DNA from: G965220075 sp965220075
Lineage (GTDB): Bacteria; Chloroflexota; UBA11872
Assembly (NCBI GenBank): GCA_965220075.1
Contig: OZ244806.1
Span: 2,418,001-2,482,000 of the forward strand
Length of the DNA: 64,000 nucleotides
Direction of reading: 5' to 3'
Made by a program: the position numbers and the translations under genes. Under the pieces are notes generated by a model. That model worked only from the letters and a program-made list of their open reading frames with translations, ran no database searches and was not told the DNA's origin. Positions 34,611 to 43,670 of this stretch are shown here, piece after piece (within the stretch, counting starts at the first letter, position 1; each line of letters begins with the position of its first letter).

Positions 34611-34710
34611 CAACTCTCAGAGTGAAGCCGAAGTCGCGGCCATTATAGGCGCGCTGGCGGCTAGCGTCCGCGTGCCATGATGGGCAATCTTCGCCTCAGG
34701 CGGATCCTCG

Positions 34711-35235
34711 ATGAGCATTGATCTGCGCGCCTACATCCGGGACGTTCCGGACTTTCCCCAACCCGGGATCATCTTCAAGGACATTACGCCGCTGCTTCAG
34801 AGTCGCGAGGCGTTCGCCGCAGCGGTCGACGCGCTGGCCGAGCCCTACCTGACCGATTCGCCCGATCTGGTGGCCGCGGTGGAGGCGCGGGGCTTCATAT
34901 TCGGCGGGTCGGTGGCCGGCCGGCTGGGCCGTGGATTCGTGCCCCTGCGCAAGCCGGGCAAGCTGCCTTCGGCCACGATTTCGGAAGCGTATGAGCTGGA
35001 GTACGGGCGCGCGGCCATCGCCGCTCACCGGGACGCGATGAGGCCCGGCGCGCGCGTGCTAGTCGTGGACGACCTGCTAGCCACCGGCGGCACCGCCAGC
35101 GCCGCCTGCAATCTGGTGGAGCGGTTGGGCGGACGGCTGGTCGGGCTGGCGTTCCTGATCGAGCTCGACTTTCTGAATGGCCGTGAGCGGCTCGGCGGCC
35201 AGTCCATCCACAGCGTGATTCACTACCCGGAATGA
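34711..35235 (+). CDS. apt: adenine phosphoribosyltransferase
   Basis: 174 aa. Salvages adenine to AMP with PRPP. Typical start DLRAYIRDVPDFPQPGIIF, base-binding EARGFIFGGSVAGRLG, and the PRPP loop VLVVDDLLATGGTA. Length is normal. Its last 4 bp overlap the start of the glycosylase gene that follows, so they are co-transcribed. Confidence 0.95.
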   Translation: MSIDLRAYIRDVPDFPQPGIIFKDITPLLQSREAFAAAVDALAEPYLTDSPDLVAAVEARGFIFGGSVAGRLGRGFVPLRKPGKLPSATISEAYELEYGRAAIAAHRDAMRPGARVLVVDDLLATGGTASAACNLVERLGGRLVGLAFLIELDFLNGRERLGGQSIHSVIHYPE

Positions 35236-35921
35236 CGCCGCAGGCCCCGACGGGGCTGCGGCTCCGACTGACGCCAGTTTTCGAGACGCTGGCCGCTCAC
35301 TTCGGACCGCAAGGCTGGTGGCGGAGCGCGGACAGTTTCGAGGTGATCGCGGGCGCGTTGCTGGTTCAGAACACCGCCTGGCCCAATGCACAGGCGGCCC
35401 TAAACAACCTGGCGGCGGTGGGGGCGCTTAGCATCCAGGGCGTCCTGCGGTTGGACGAGGCGACCCTGCAGGAGCTGGTGCGGCCCAGCGGTTACTACCG
35501 TCAGAAAGCGCTCAAGCTGCGGGTGTTCGCCGCGCACGTGCAGGACCGGTATGGCGGCAGCCTGGACGCGATGCTGGACCGGCCGCTCGATGAGCTGCGC
35601 GCGGAGTTGCTTGCGCTATGGGGCGTGGGTGCGGAGACGGCCGACACAATCCTGCTTTACGCGGCGCGCCAGCCAAGCTACGTGGTCGACCGCTACACCG
35701 CCCGCATACTGGCGCGTCTCGGCGTGGTGCCCGAGGGCATCACGCACGACCGGCTGCGCACCTGGTTGATGCAGGCGATAGCACCGGACGTGGAGCGCTA
35801 CGCCGAGCAGCACGCGCTGCTGGTGCGGCACGGCAAGACGTTCTGCCGCACGACACCCGATTGCCCGGAATGCCCATTGCTAGGGATATGCCGCTACGGA
35901 AGCGGGGTCGTACTGCTCTGA
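35232..35921 (+). CDS. HhH-GPD DNA glycosylase with Fe-S cluster, MagIII-like
   Basis: 229 aa, overlapping apt by 4 bp. It belongs to the endonuclease III superfamily. GPQGWWRSADSFEVIAGALL and QNTAWPNAQAALNNL match the 3-methyladenine glycosylase III / Nth-like group. The hairpin LLALWGVGAETADTILLYA has Glu where bifunctional Nth has its catalytic Lys, and the catalytic Asp is kept in VVDRYTARIL. It should therefore be a monofunctional glycosylase. Four C-terminal Cys (CRTTPDCPECPLLGIC) hold a [4Fe-4S] cluster. The likely role is removal of alkylated bases. Confidence 0.8.
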   Translation: MTPQAPTGLRLRLTPVFETLAAHFGPQGWWRSADSFEVIAGALLVQNTAWPNAQAALNNLAAVGALSIQGVLRLDEATLQELVRPSGYYRQKALKLRVFAAHVQDRYGGSLDAMLDRPLDELRAELLALWGVGAETADTILLYAARQPSYVVDRYTARILARLGVVPEGITHDRLRTWLMQAIAPDVERYAEQHALLVRHGKTFCRTTPDCPECPLLGICRYGSGVVLL

Positions 35922-36035
35922 CGGCCGCCCGGGTAAGGCGGTTGAACGGTTCCAATGTTTGAGCGGTGACGGCGCTGGCCGGGCCGTGGCGCCGCTCAGG
36001 CCGGACGTGGACGCCGGGATTGGCGCGGAACGAAG

Positions 36036-37112
36036 TCAGAGGACCGGCAGCGGCTCGGGCTTGGCGGCGTTGAGCTTGCTGATCTCGCCAGCCATGAGCT
36101 TGGCCGCGTTCACGTAGGGCTGCGCAAGGGGGTCGTCCAGGCCCAGGGAGGCCACCGGATGACCGTGGTCGGACGCGGAGCGGATACGCACGTCCAGGGG
36201 GATCTCGCCCAGAAAAGGCACACCGAATTGCTCACTGGCCTGCCGAGCGCCGCCATGATCGAATATCTCATGCCGCTCGCCGCAGCCAGCGCACACGAAG
36301 TAAGACATGTTCTCGATCACCCCCAGCACGGGCACGCGCAGCTTCTCGAACATGGCGATCCCGCGCCGGACGTCTTGCAGCGCGACCTCCTGTGGAGTGC
36401 TCACGATCACCGCACCGGCAAGCGGCAGCAGCTGCGCCAGCGACAGCGGGGCGTCACCGGTGCCGGGGGGCAGATCGACTATCAGGTAGTCGAGCTCGCC
36501 CCATTCGACATCCTGCAGGAGCTGCCGCAGCGCCTGGGCGACCATGGGGCCGCGCCATATGACCGCGTCGCCCTGATCCATCAGGAAGCCCATGGACATC
36601 ACCGGCACTCCATGCCCCCGCAGGGGCTGAATCTTGTCGTTCTGCAACACCGGCTGGCCGTCCACGCCCAACATGCCGGGTACGTTGGGGCCGTAGATGT
36701 CGCCGTCCAGAATGCCCACGCGCGCGCCCAACTCGTGGAGAGCCAGTGTGATGTTTACGGCGACAGTCGATTTGCCTACTCCGCCCTTGCCGCTGGCCAC
36801 GGCGACCGTGTTGCGGACGAGGGGCAGCAAGGCGCCGGACTGCCCCATGCCGGAGCTGGCCTTTACGTCAGCGTCCCAGCGGATGTCGACCGACTGCACC
36901 CAACCCAAACGATCGAGGGCGGCGCGAGTGTCACGCTCGATCGTGTCCTTTTGGGGACATGCCGGCGTGGTGAGCACGATGCGGAGAGCGATGGCGTCTC
37001 CCGTAACCTCGATGTCGCGCGCCATGTTCAGCGCAATGAGGTTCTTGCCCAGCTCTGGATCCTGCACCCCGCGCAGGGCCTCGATGACGGCGGAACGGCG
37101 GTCGTCGCTCAT
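36036..37112 (-). CDS. mrp: Mrp/ApbC/NBP35 family Fe-S cluster carrier ATPase
   Basis: 358 aa. N-terminal MIP18 (DUF59) domain (residues 1-80, with VQDPELGKN and TTPACPQKD), then the ParA-like ATPase with the deviant Walker A SGKGGVGKST (107-116). The CxxC that bridges the cluster at the dimer interface is in YFVCAGCGERHE. Delivers [4Fe-4S] clusters to apoproteins. The window contains several Fe-S clients (CysH, sulfite reductase, DinG, the MagIII-like protein). The start overlaps the preceding small frame by 4 bp. Confidence 0.93.
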   Translation of the reverse strand: MSDDRRSAVIEALRGVQDPELGKNLIALNMARDIEVTGDAIALRIVLTTPACPQKDTIERDTRAALDRLGWVQSVDIRWDADVKASSGMGQSGALLPLVRNTVAVASGKGGVGKSTVAVNITLALHELGARVGILDGDIYGPNVPGMLGVDGQPVLQNDKIQPLRGHGVPVMSMGFLMDQGDAVIWRGPMVAQALRQLLQDVEWGELDYLIVDLPPGTGDAPLSLAQLLPLAGAVIVSTPQEVALQDVRRGIAMFEKLRVPVLGVIENMSYFVCAGCGERHEIFDHGGARQASEQFGVPFLGEIPLDVRIRSASDHGHPVASLGLDDPLAQPYVNAAKLMAGEISKLNAAKPEPLPVL

Positions 37113-37312
37113 TGGGCGCCTGCGAACGGGAGGGGCATCGGTTGGTGGGGCTGGGCGAACTCCAGCAAAGTAGCTGGGAGGTCAAGGTCGATGTCTATCT
37201 CGACATCAAAGGCTAGCATGGCCGGTACGTTCGACCGCACTCCGTTTAGCTGCGCGCGGACCAGCGCGCGCACACGACTCGGCGTGGAGCGGACACGGAA
37301 AGAGACGCGCAT
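37109..37312 (-). CDS. small hypothetical protein coupled to mrp, 67 aa
   Basis: ATG 37312 to a TGA that overlaps the mrp ATG as ATGA. About three quarters of its codons end in G or C, as in real genes here. The N-terminal half is Arg-rich (MRVSFRVRSTPSRVRALVRA), and the middle is acidic with an alternating pattern (AFDVEIDIDLDLP). I recognise no family. The overlap makes translational coupling with mrp plausible; the alternative is chance read-through sequence. Confidence 0.4.
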   Translation of the reverse strand: MRVSFRVRSTPSRVRALVRAQLNGVRSNVPAMLAFDVEIDIDLDLPATLLEFAQPHQPMPLPFAGAQ

Positions 37313-37343
37313 CGCCCTGACGCACGGTCATGCGTGGGTGTGT

Positions 37344-38210
37344 TCAATCCCCGGGTGGAATGAGTCGCAGCAGCGTGGCCTCGGGCGCGGCATTGACGCG
37401 CAGGGGTATCAGCACAGTGCCGATCCCGCGCGAGATGTAGACCGGCCGCCCCTCGATGTGCATCAACCCGTGCGAGCGCGGCAAGCGGCGCCGGGTTCCC
37501 GTATATAGCGCTTGCCCCAGCGGTGGAACGATCTGACCTCCGTGCGTATGGCCGCACATCACCAGGTCAGCCCGCCGCGAGTCCAGCTCGAAAGCGGCGT
37601 CGGGATTGTGCGAGAGCACAAGCGTGGGTAGACGATCATCCACCGAGCGGAAGGCGCGCCCGACATCGTGCGCGCGGGAGGTAGCGTCGCCCAAGCCGAC
37701 GATCTGAAGCTCGAGTCCATCCACGCTCACCTTGCGGGAGTCGTTCACGAGCAGCTGGACGCCCGCCGTGTGCAGCGCGCCGGCCATGAAACGCAGCGGC
37801 TGCGCGGGGAACCGTAGCCAGCCGGGTTCGCGCCGGCCGGAGAAGCGGAACAACTCGTGGTTGCCCCATACGGCGAACGCTCCATGGCGGGGTTGGATGG
37901 CCGCCAGCCGGCGGGTCACCTCCGGCATCCACTCGCCGGCGTCGACCAGGTCACCCGCCAGGCAGAGCAGGTCCGGCGCAAGCCCCTTCAGCTCTTCCAG
38001 CACGTGCAGGGCCGGGCTGCGCGGCGACCCCACGTGGAGATCGGAAAGCAACAGCACGCTGATCCCCGGCCGTTCCGCCGGGAGACCGGCAAGCGGAATC
38101 GTGACGGGTAAGAGCACGGCGCCCGAGTGCCGCAAAGCGGCGCGTCCCGCCACCCACATGGCGCCGATGCCGGCCCAGAGCGCCAGCCTGCTTACGTCAA
38201 ACGACGGCAC
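37344..38210 (-). CDS. membrane-associated metallophosphoesterase (YaeI/YkuE-like)
   Basis: 288 aa, GTG start. The N-terminal ~35 residues contain a hydrophobic stretch (LALWAGIGAMWVAG) that probably anchors it. The calcineurin-like metal motifs are complete: LLSDLHVGS, LAGDLVDAG, WGNHELF, LSHNPD and CGHTHGGQI. Members hydrolyse phosphodiesters or UDP-sugars/lipids with two metal ions; for the YaeI/LpxG-like group the substrate is often a lipid-linked diphosphate. Substrate here unknown. Confidence 0.88.
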   Translation of the reverse strand: MPSFDVSRLALWAGIGAMWVAGRAALRHSGAVLLPVTIPLAGLPAERPGISVLLLSDLHVGSPRSPALHVLEELKGLAPDLLCLAGDLVDAGEWMPEVTRRLAAIQPRHGAFAVWGNHELFRFSGRREPGWLRFPAQPLRFMAGALHTAGVQLLVNDSRKVSVDGLELQIVGLGDATSRAHDVGRAFRSVDDRLPTLVLSHNPDAAFELDSRRADLVMCGHTHGGQIVPPLGQALYTGTRRRLPRSHGLMHIEGRPVYISRGIGTVLIPLRVNAAPEATLLRLIPPGD

Positions 38211-38267
38211 GCGATGCTCATTGGCGCCCGGACTTATCGCTGTTCCCGATCGGAACCGCGCCCACGA

Positions 38268-38390
38268 GGAGACGTTTGCATAACCCGGTCAGGCTAAGGA
38301 TGTCCGGGGAGAACCCTGCGCGGTTCCAGGTTGGCTGGGGGCTAGATTCCCGCGTGCGCGGGAATGACGAGGGGTTATTCAAAGGTCTCC
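38268..38390. repeat. MITE-like element with 19-bp terminal inverted repeats
   Basis: GGAGACGTTTGCATAACCC (38268-38286) and GGGTTATTCAAAGGTCTCC (38372-38390) are inverted copies matching at 17 of 19 positions. They enclose 123 bp with no coding capacity. Inside lies a perfect palindrome around ATTCCCGCGTGCGCGGGAAT. The same sub-motifs (GTTTGCATAAC and the ATTCCCGCG palindrome) recur near 61.35-61.51 kb. This fits a small non-autonomous mobile element or REP-like repeat family. Confidence 0.55.
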
Positions 38391-38484
38391 ACGCGCGGGA
38401 CTTCCCGCTTGCGTTTCCCGGCCGCTCCGAGAACGGCCTTCACAGCGGGTGAGAAGCGGCTATCGGGAGGAGCGGAGTCGGCGT

Positions 38485-39453
38485 TCACCCGTTGGAGATG
38501 GAGTCCACTTGGGTGTGAGCGCTCATAGCCTGGAACTTTGCGTAGCGGGTTTCGACCAGCTCGTCCGCGTCCAAGCCCCGCAGCTCACCCAGAGCGCCGA
38601 CGATGGCATCGGCCAGCGCGTCCGCGGTGGCGGCGTAGTCGCGATGCGCTCCGCCCGGCGGCTCACGTATAACCCGATCCACCAGGCCCATCGCGTAGAG
38701 GTCCTCGGCGGTGAGGCGCAATGCCGCCGCGGCCTCCTGCGCGAAGCTGGCGTCGCGCCAGATGATCGAGGCCGCCGCCTCCGGCGACGCCACCGAGTAG
38801 ATGGCGTGCTCCAGCATCAGGATGCGGTCCCCGACGCCGAGCGCAAGGGCGCCGCCGCTGCCGCCCTCGCCGATTACGCTGACCACCACGGGAACCCGCA
38901 GCGCCGCGAGCTTGGCCATGCTCTCAGAGATCGCCCAGGACTGGCCGCGTTTCTCATCGTCCAAAGTAGGGCTGGCGCCCGGAGTGTCCAGAAAGGTCAG
39001 AACCGGCAGGCCGAAACGCTCGGCGAGCGCGAACAGGCGCAGCGCTTTGCGGTAGCCCTCGGGGTGCGCCATGCCGAAATTGCGCTCGACGTTCTCGTTG
39101 GTCGTACGGCCCTTTTGGTGACCCACCACCACTACCCGGTGACCGGCGAGCTGGCCCAGGCCGGCCACGACCGCCGGATCATCCGCGTAGCGGCGGTCGC
39201 CGTGCAGCTCGGTAAAGCCGGCCAGCATGACGTCGAGGAGGTCCAGCGTGTGGGGCCGCTTGGGATGACGGGCGAGCTGAACACGCTGCCAGGGAGTGAG
39301 TTTCGAAAAGACGTCGGCCGTGCGCGCCTCCAACTCGAGCTGAAGAATGGCGAGCTCGCGCGACAGAGCCGAGCCGCTGTCCAGCGCCGCGTCGCCCTCT
39401 AGCTCGGCAATTCGCTCGCGCAGCTCATCGAGCTCCCGCTCGAACTCGACCAT
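38485..39453 (-). CDS. accA: acetyl-CoA carboxylase carboxyltransferase, alpha subunit
   Basis: 322 aa. With AccD it moves the carboxyl group from biotin to acetyl-CoA, making malonyl-CoA for fatty acids. N-terminal coiled coil (VEFERELDELRERIAELEG), then ARHPKRPHTLDLLD, FTELHGDRRYADD, and the oxyanion-hole glycines in SVIGEGGSGGALALG, followed by HAIYSVASPEAAASIIW. It starts 6 bp after accD and forms a two-gene operon with it. Confidence 0.95.
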   Translation of the reverse strand: MVEFERELDELRERIAELEGDAALDSGSALSRELAILQLELEARTADVFSKLTPWQRVQLARHPKRPHTLDLLDVMLAGFTELHGDRRYADDPAVVAGLGQLAGHRVVVVGHQKGRTTNENVERNFGMAHPEGYRKALRLFALAERFGLPVLTFLDTPGASPTLDDEKRGQSWAISESMAKLAALRVPVVVSVIGEGGSGGALALGVGDRILMLEHAIYSVASPEAAASIIWRDASFAQEAAAALRLTAEDLYAMGLVDRVIREPPGGAHRDYAATADALADAIVGALGELRGLDADELVETRYAKFQAMSAHTQVDSISNG

Positions 39454-39459
39454 GACAAC

Positions 39460-40356
39460 CTAGGTTGCGACGCGCAGTTCGCTGGACGGAGTTGTCGCAG
39501 CGGCCGGCCGGCGGCCGGCGCCTCGGGGGGCCATGAGCAGGTCCACAAGGCGGCTGACGGCGGCCTTTTGCGTGTGGCGCGGCACCACCATGTCGATCAT
39601 GCCGCGCCTCAGCACCCACTCGGCCGTGTGATCCTCAACCGGCTTGCGGCGGCCCAGGGCGCCCTGCACGACGCGCGTTCCGGCGAAACGAATGGTGGCG
39701 CCGGGCTCGCCGATGATGACGTCCGCCGCGGAGGCGAAGCTGGCGGTAACCCCGGCCAGAGTGGGATCGGCCATCAGGCAGATATAAGGCACCGAGGCGG
39801 CCGACAGGCGCGTGGCGGCGGCGACCGTCTTTGCCATCTGCATGAGCGCAAACAGGCCCTCATCCTGACGCGCTCCGCCCGAGGCCGTCACCATCAACAG
39901 GGGCAAGCGCCGCAGGCGGGCAAACTCGAAGAGGCGGGCGATCTTCTCGCCGGTGGCGGCGCCCATGCTGCCGGCGATGAATCCGAACTCCATTACGCCG
40001 ATGGCGATCAGCCGTCCGTCAAGACGCCCCGTCCCGCACACGACGGCCTCATTGCGCCCGGTGCTAATACGCGCCCGCGCGACACGCTCCGGGTAGGCGC
40101 CGTTGGGACGCCGAAACTCCAGAGGATCAGCGGCGGTCAGATCCGCCTCGATCTCGCTGAACGAGGCGGGATCGTCGAGCAGCAGCGCCAGTCGCTGAGC
40201 GACCGCAAGGCGGTCGTGGTAGTTGCACTTGGGACAGACGGACAGCCCGGCCTCGAACTCGGGACGGTAGTGCATGGCGCCGCACTTACGGCAGGTGACC
40301 CAAAGGTCTACGGGGATATCGGAGCGGCGCGCGGACCTGCGCAGGACATCACGCAC
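39460..40356 (-). CDS. accD: acetyl-CoA carboxylase carboxyltransferase, beta subunit
   Basis: 298 aa from GTG 40356, chosen because GGAGGTGA lies six bases upstream; frames from 40389 are possible. The zinc ribbon near the N-terminus has four Cys (WVTCRKCG and VCPKCNYHDR). The crotonase-fold core has FGFIAGSMGAATGEK, MVTASGGARQDEGLFALMQM and the carboxybiotin/CoA site GEPGATIRFAGTRV. Partner of AccA, encoded 6 bp downstream. The biotin carboxylase and carrier subunits are not in the window. Confidence 0.95.
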   Translation of the reverse strand: MRDVLRRSARRSDIPVDLWVTCRKCGAMHYRPEFEAGLSVCPKCNYHDRLAVAQRLALLLDDPASFSEIEADLTAADPLEFRRPNGAYPERVARARISTGRNEAVVCGTGRLDGRLIAIGVMEFGFIAGSMGAATGEKIARLFEFARLRRLPLLMVTASGGARQDEGLFALMQMAKTVAAATRLSAASVPYICLMADPTLAGVTASFASAADVIIGEPGATIRFAGTRVVQGALGRRKPVEDHTAEWVLRRGMIDMVVPRHTQKAAVSRLVDLLMAPRGAGRRPAAATTPSSELRVAT

Positions 40357-40455
40357 GCCTCTCACCTCCCGCTTTCGGGCTGCGCACACTCCCGTCGCCG
40401 CCGCTGGTCGGCGCGACGGCGACGCGGCGAGTGTATCCCAGGTATAGGGGCCTGC

Positions 40456-41190
40456 CTACGTATTCGCGGCCGGCCGCGGGGTGGTTTCGCCGGCAGGCTG
40501 ACGCGCCACGACAAGGGCGGCAACCCACGCAACGTTGCACGCCCGCAGCGCGGCGGCGGCCGCCTCCAGGGTGCCGCCGGTCGTGACCACGTCGTCCACG
40601 AGCAGCACGCGCAGCCCCGCGACGTCGCAATCGCAGACGAACGCTCCACGCACGTTTGCGAGACGCTCCCGGCGGGGCAGATTCACCTGGGGCGGCGTGT
40701 CGCGAATGCGGCGCAGCAGCTCGGGCCGGACGGGCCGGTCTATCAGAGCTCCGACCACGCCGGCCAGGAGCGCGCTCTGGTTGAAGCCCCGCGCGGCCTG
40801 CCGCGCGGGGTGCAGCGGAACGGGAGTGATGGCGTCCACGCAGAGGTCGGAGGGCAACGCCGGCACGGCCTGGTGCGCCAGGTCCCGCACCAGGTAACGT
40901 TTGTTTGCGTACTTGAGTCGCTGAACCGCCTCACGCAGCGGCGTGGCGTAGGGATAGCGCACGAACACGCCCTCGATGCGTCGATCTTCATGTCGACACT
41001 CGGCGCAGCGGTCGCCGTGGCGCAGGTAGCGATTGCACTGCCGGCACTGCGGCGTCGGAAGGGGCCGCAGGGCCGCGAGACAGGTGGCGCAGACTCCCGC
41101 TCCGAGCCTGCCGCAGGCTGCGCACTGGGGCGGGAAGACGAGATCGAGCAGGCCCGTGCTAACGGACCGCAGCAGTCTCCGTGCCCTCAC
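40456..41190 (-). CDS. comF: ComF family phosphoribosyltransferase-like protein
   Basis: 244 aa. N-terminal zinc-binding region with Cys pairs (CAACGRLGAGVCATC, CRQCNRYL, CAECRH), then the PRTase fold with ARGFNQSALLAG and the PRPP loop VLLVDDVVTTGGTLE. ComF proteins assist DNA uptake or recombination in competent bacteria, but are also found in species without known competence. GTG start at 41190, inside the end of clpC (32-bp overlap), so it is read from the same message. Confidence 0.85.
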   Translation of the reverse strand: MRARRLLRSVSTGLLDLVFPPQCAACGRLGAGVCATCLAALRPLPTPQCRQCNRYLRHGDRCAECRHEDRRIEGVFVRYPYATPLREAVQRLKYANKRYLVRDLAHQAVPALPSDLCVDAITPVPLHPARQAARGFNQSALLAGVVGALIDRPVRPELLRRIRDTPPQVNLPRRERLANVRGAFVCDCDVAGLRVLLVDDVVTTGGTLEAAAAALRACNVAWVAALVVARQPAGETTPRPAANT

Positions 41191-43663
41191 CCAGGGTTCG
41201 ATCGAGTTCTACGACTTGCGGATCTCCGTCGACGACCCGCAGCTCGAAAACGCGACCGGCCGCCGCGTCGCGCACGATTCTCTCGGTCAGCGGCTCGTCG
41301 ACGTACTGGCCCACCAGACGGCGTATGGGGCGCGCGCCTTGGCGACGGTCCACGGCCGCCCGCACTAAGAACTCGAGGGCATCGGTGGTCACGTGCAGCG
41401 AGACGTTCATGTCCTGGGCGCGTCGAACGACGTCCGACAAAGTGCGGCGCGTGATCTCGCGAATGTCCTCCTCGGCGAGCGCCCTGAACACGAGGACGCG
41501 GTCTACGCGGTTGAGGAACTCGGCCGGCAGGTGGCGGCGCGCGTACTCACGCATGCGGACCTCGAATGAGGCATGCCGCCGGACGCTCTCGGCGCCGGCC
41601 CCGAATCCAATCGTGGGCCCGCCGATTATGTCAACTCCGAAGTTGGAGGTCATGAGCAGGACGGTGTGTCGAAAGTCGACGGGCCGGCCGCTGGCGTCCG
41701 TGATGTGTCCGTCCTCCATGATTTGCAGCAACACCTGAAGCGTGCGCGGGTGGGCTTTATCTACATCATCGAAGAGAACGACCGAGAAGGGATTGCGGCG
41801 CACCGCCTCGGTGAGCTCGCCGGATTCCTCATAGCCCGCGAAGCCGGGCGGCGAGCCAATCAGACGCGAGACGTTGTGCCACTCGGAGAACTCGCCCATG
41901 TCCACGCGTACCAGCTTTTGCTCGTCGCCGCTGACGAACTCGGCGAGGGCCTTGGCGCTCTCCGTCTTGCCCACGCCGGACTCGCCCAGCATGAGGAACG
42001 AGCCAATCGGTCGGCGCAGATCACGCATGCCGGCGACCGCGCGGCGCAGTGACCGCGCGAGCTCGTTGAGGGCGTCATCCTGCGCAACCACGCGCTTCGC
42101 CAGCTCCACTTCAACGTCGAGAAAACGGTCCACTTCCGATTCGATCAGAATCGGCAGCGGTACGCCGCTCCAGAGCGCGAGAATGCCGGCTATGGCTTCC
42201 ACGCCCACCTCGGGCACGATGCCTTCGATCTCGGAGCGCCAGGCCTGGCGCTCGTCCCGCAACTCTTCGCGCACCTGGGCCTCGGCGTTGGCGAGCTCCA
42301 GGACCTCCGCCGGATCGCCTTCCACCCCTAGCTCGCCGCGCTTGTATTCCAGCTTACGCAGGCGCTCTTCGAGTCCGAGGATTCTCTCTGGCGCGCTGAG
42401 CAGCTCGACCTTGGCCTTGGCGGAAGCCTCGTCGAGCAGGTCGATTGCCTTGTCAGGCAATTGACGGTGGCTCAGGTAACGCCGCGACATGCGCACAGAG
42501 GCCGCGAGCGCTTCGTCTGTGATCGCGACGCCGTGGTAGCTCTCGTAAACGGGGCGCAGAGCTTCCACGATGGACAGGGCGTCTTCGTCCTTCGGTTCAC
42601 CTACGTCGATGGGCTGGAAGCGCCTCGTGAGGCTCTTGTCGTTTGCGATGTAGCGGCGGTACTCACGCCAGGTCGTGGCGCCTATCACGCGCAATTCGCC
42701 GCGCGCGAGGTAGCCCTTGAACATGTTGGCGGCGTCGAGGGAGCCGGCCGCCCCGCCCGCGCCAACGACTGTGTGCACCTCGTCTATGAACGCGATCACG
42801 TCATCGCGCGCGCGTATCTCGCGTATCAGCGCCTGAACACGCTCCTCGAACTCGCCGCGGTACTTGGTGCCCGCGATGATGGCGCCGAGATTGAGCGCGA
42901 TTATGTGTTTGTCGCGAAGAGCCTCCGGCACGTCGCCGGCGGCGATGCGCTGAGCGAGTCCCTCCACGATGGCGGTCTTGCCCACGCCGGCGTCACCCAC
43001 CAGCACCGGATTGTTCTTGCCGCGGCGCAGCAGGATCTCGATCATCCGGTCCATCTCGTCGAGCCGCCCGACGACCGGATCGAGCTTGCCGTGCCTTACG
43101 GCGTCGGTGAAGTCTTGCCCGAATCTGGCCAGGGCGCTGCGCGACTCGGCCCGGCCGCTGCCGCGTCCGGACCGGCGGCTGCCCCCGACGCGACCGGGGC
43201 GGTAGGCGGCCTCGACATGACGGCGCACGGCGCTGAAGTCAAGTCCGGCCGCGCGGAGCACCTCCGAGCTGGTCCGGCCGGCGTTGGCCAGCACTCCCAA
43301 GAGGAGATGGTCGGTACCGATGAAGCGCACGCCCATGCGCTCGGCTTCGAGCGCCGAGGCGCGCAGTGTGTTGCGGGCCTGGGCGGAGAGCGGACGTCGT
43401 CCGGCGCGGCGGTCCGCGCCCCTGCCGAGCGAGCGGGTGAGCGCGTCATGCAGACCGGCCGTGTCCACTTTCGCCTCTTGCAGCAGGCGCGCGGCAGTGG
43501 TGCGGGGGAATCCCAGGATGGCCAGCAGTATGTGCTCGGCGCCCACGGCCTCGTGCCCCAGGGCGGCCGCCTCAACCTCGGCCTTCCAGAGGATGCGGCG
43601 CGCCTTGGAGGTAAGACGGCGCAGATACTCGGTGGGCGTGTACTCTTCGCGCTCCGGTTCCAC
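41159..43663 (-). CDS. clpC: ClpC-type AAA+ unfoldase of the Clp protease
   Basis: 834 aa. Two N-terminal Clp repeats (AAALGHEAVGAEHILLAIL and LEAERMGVRFIGTDHLLLGV), D1 ATPase with Walker A GDAGVGKTAIVEG near residue 222, a middle coiled-coil domain (RLRKLEYKRGELGVEG), then D2 with GESGVGKTESAKALAE near residue 557. The IGF loop that docks ClpP is visible in GGPTIGFGAG. Unfolds substrates for ClpP. No CtsR or McsAB genes adjoin it, so the regulation differs from Bacillus. Confidence 0.93.
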   Translation of the reverse strand: MEPEREEYTPTEYLRRLTSKARRILWKAEVEAAALGHEAVGAEHILLAILGFPRTTAARLLQEAKVDTAGLHDALTRSLGRGADRRAGRRPLSAQARNTLRASALEAERMGVRFIGTDHLLLGVLANAGRTSSEVLRAAGLDFSAVRRHVEAAYRPGRVGGSRRSGRGSGRAESRSALARFGQDFTDAVRHGKLDPVVGRLDEMDRMIEILLRRGKNNPVLVGDAGVGKTAIVEGLAQRIAAGDVPEALRDKHIIALNLGAIIAGTKYRGEFEERVQALIREIRARDDVIAFIDEVHTVVGAGGAAGSLDAANMFKGYLARGELRVIGATTWREYRRYIANDKSLTRRFQPIDVGEPKDEDALSIVEALRPVYESYHGVAITDEALAASVRMSRRYLSHRQLPDKAIDLLDEASAKAKVELLSAPERILGLEERLRKLEYKRGELGVEGDPAEVLELANAEAQVREELRDERQAWRSEIEGIVPEVGVEAIAGILALWSGVPLPILIESEVDRFLDVEVELAKRVVAQDDALNELARSLRRAVAGMRDLRRPIGSFLMLGESGVGKTESAKALAEFVSGDEQKLVRVDMGEFSEWHNVSRLIGSPPGFAGYEESGELTEAVRRNPFSVVLFDDVDKAHPRTLQVLLQIMEDGHITDASGRPVDFRHTVLLMTSNFGVDIIGGPTIGFGAGAESVRRHASFEVRMREYARRHLPAEFLNRVDRVLVFRALAEEDIREITRRTLSDVVRRAQDMNVSLHVTTDALEFLVRAAVDRRQGARPIRRLVGQYVDEPLTERIVRDAAAGRVFELRVVDGDPQVVELDRTLGEGTETAAVR

Positions 43664-43670
43664 AGCTCTC

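Noticed and set aside
39568..41454. 628-codon open frame on the + strand
   Set aside because: It spans accD, comF and the end of clpC on the opposite strand; all three are unmistakable genes, so this is a shadow.
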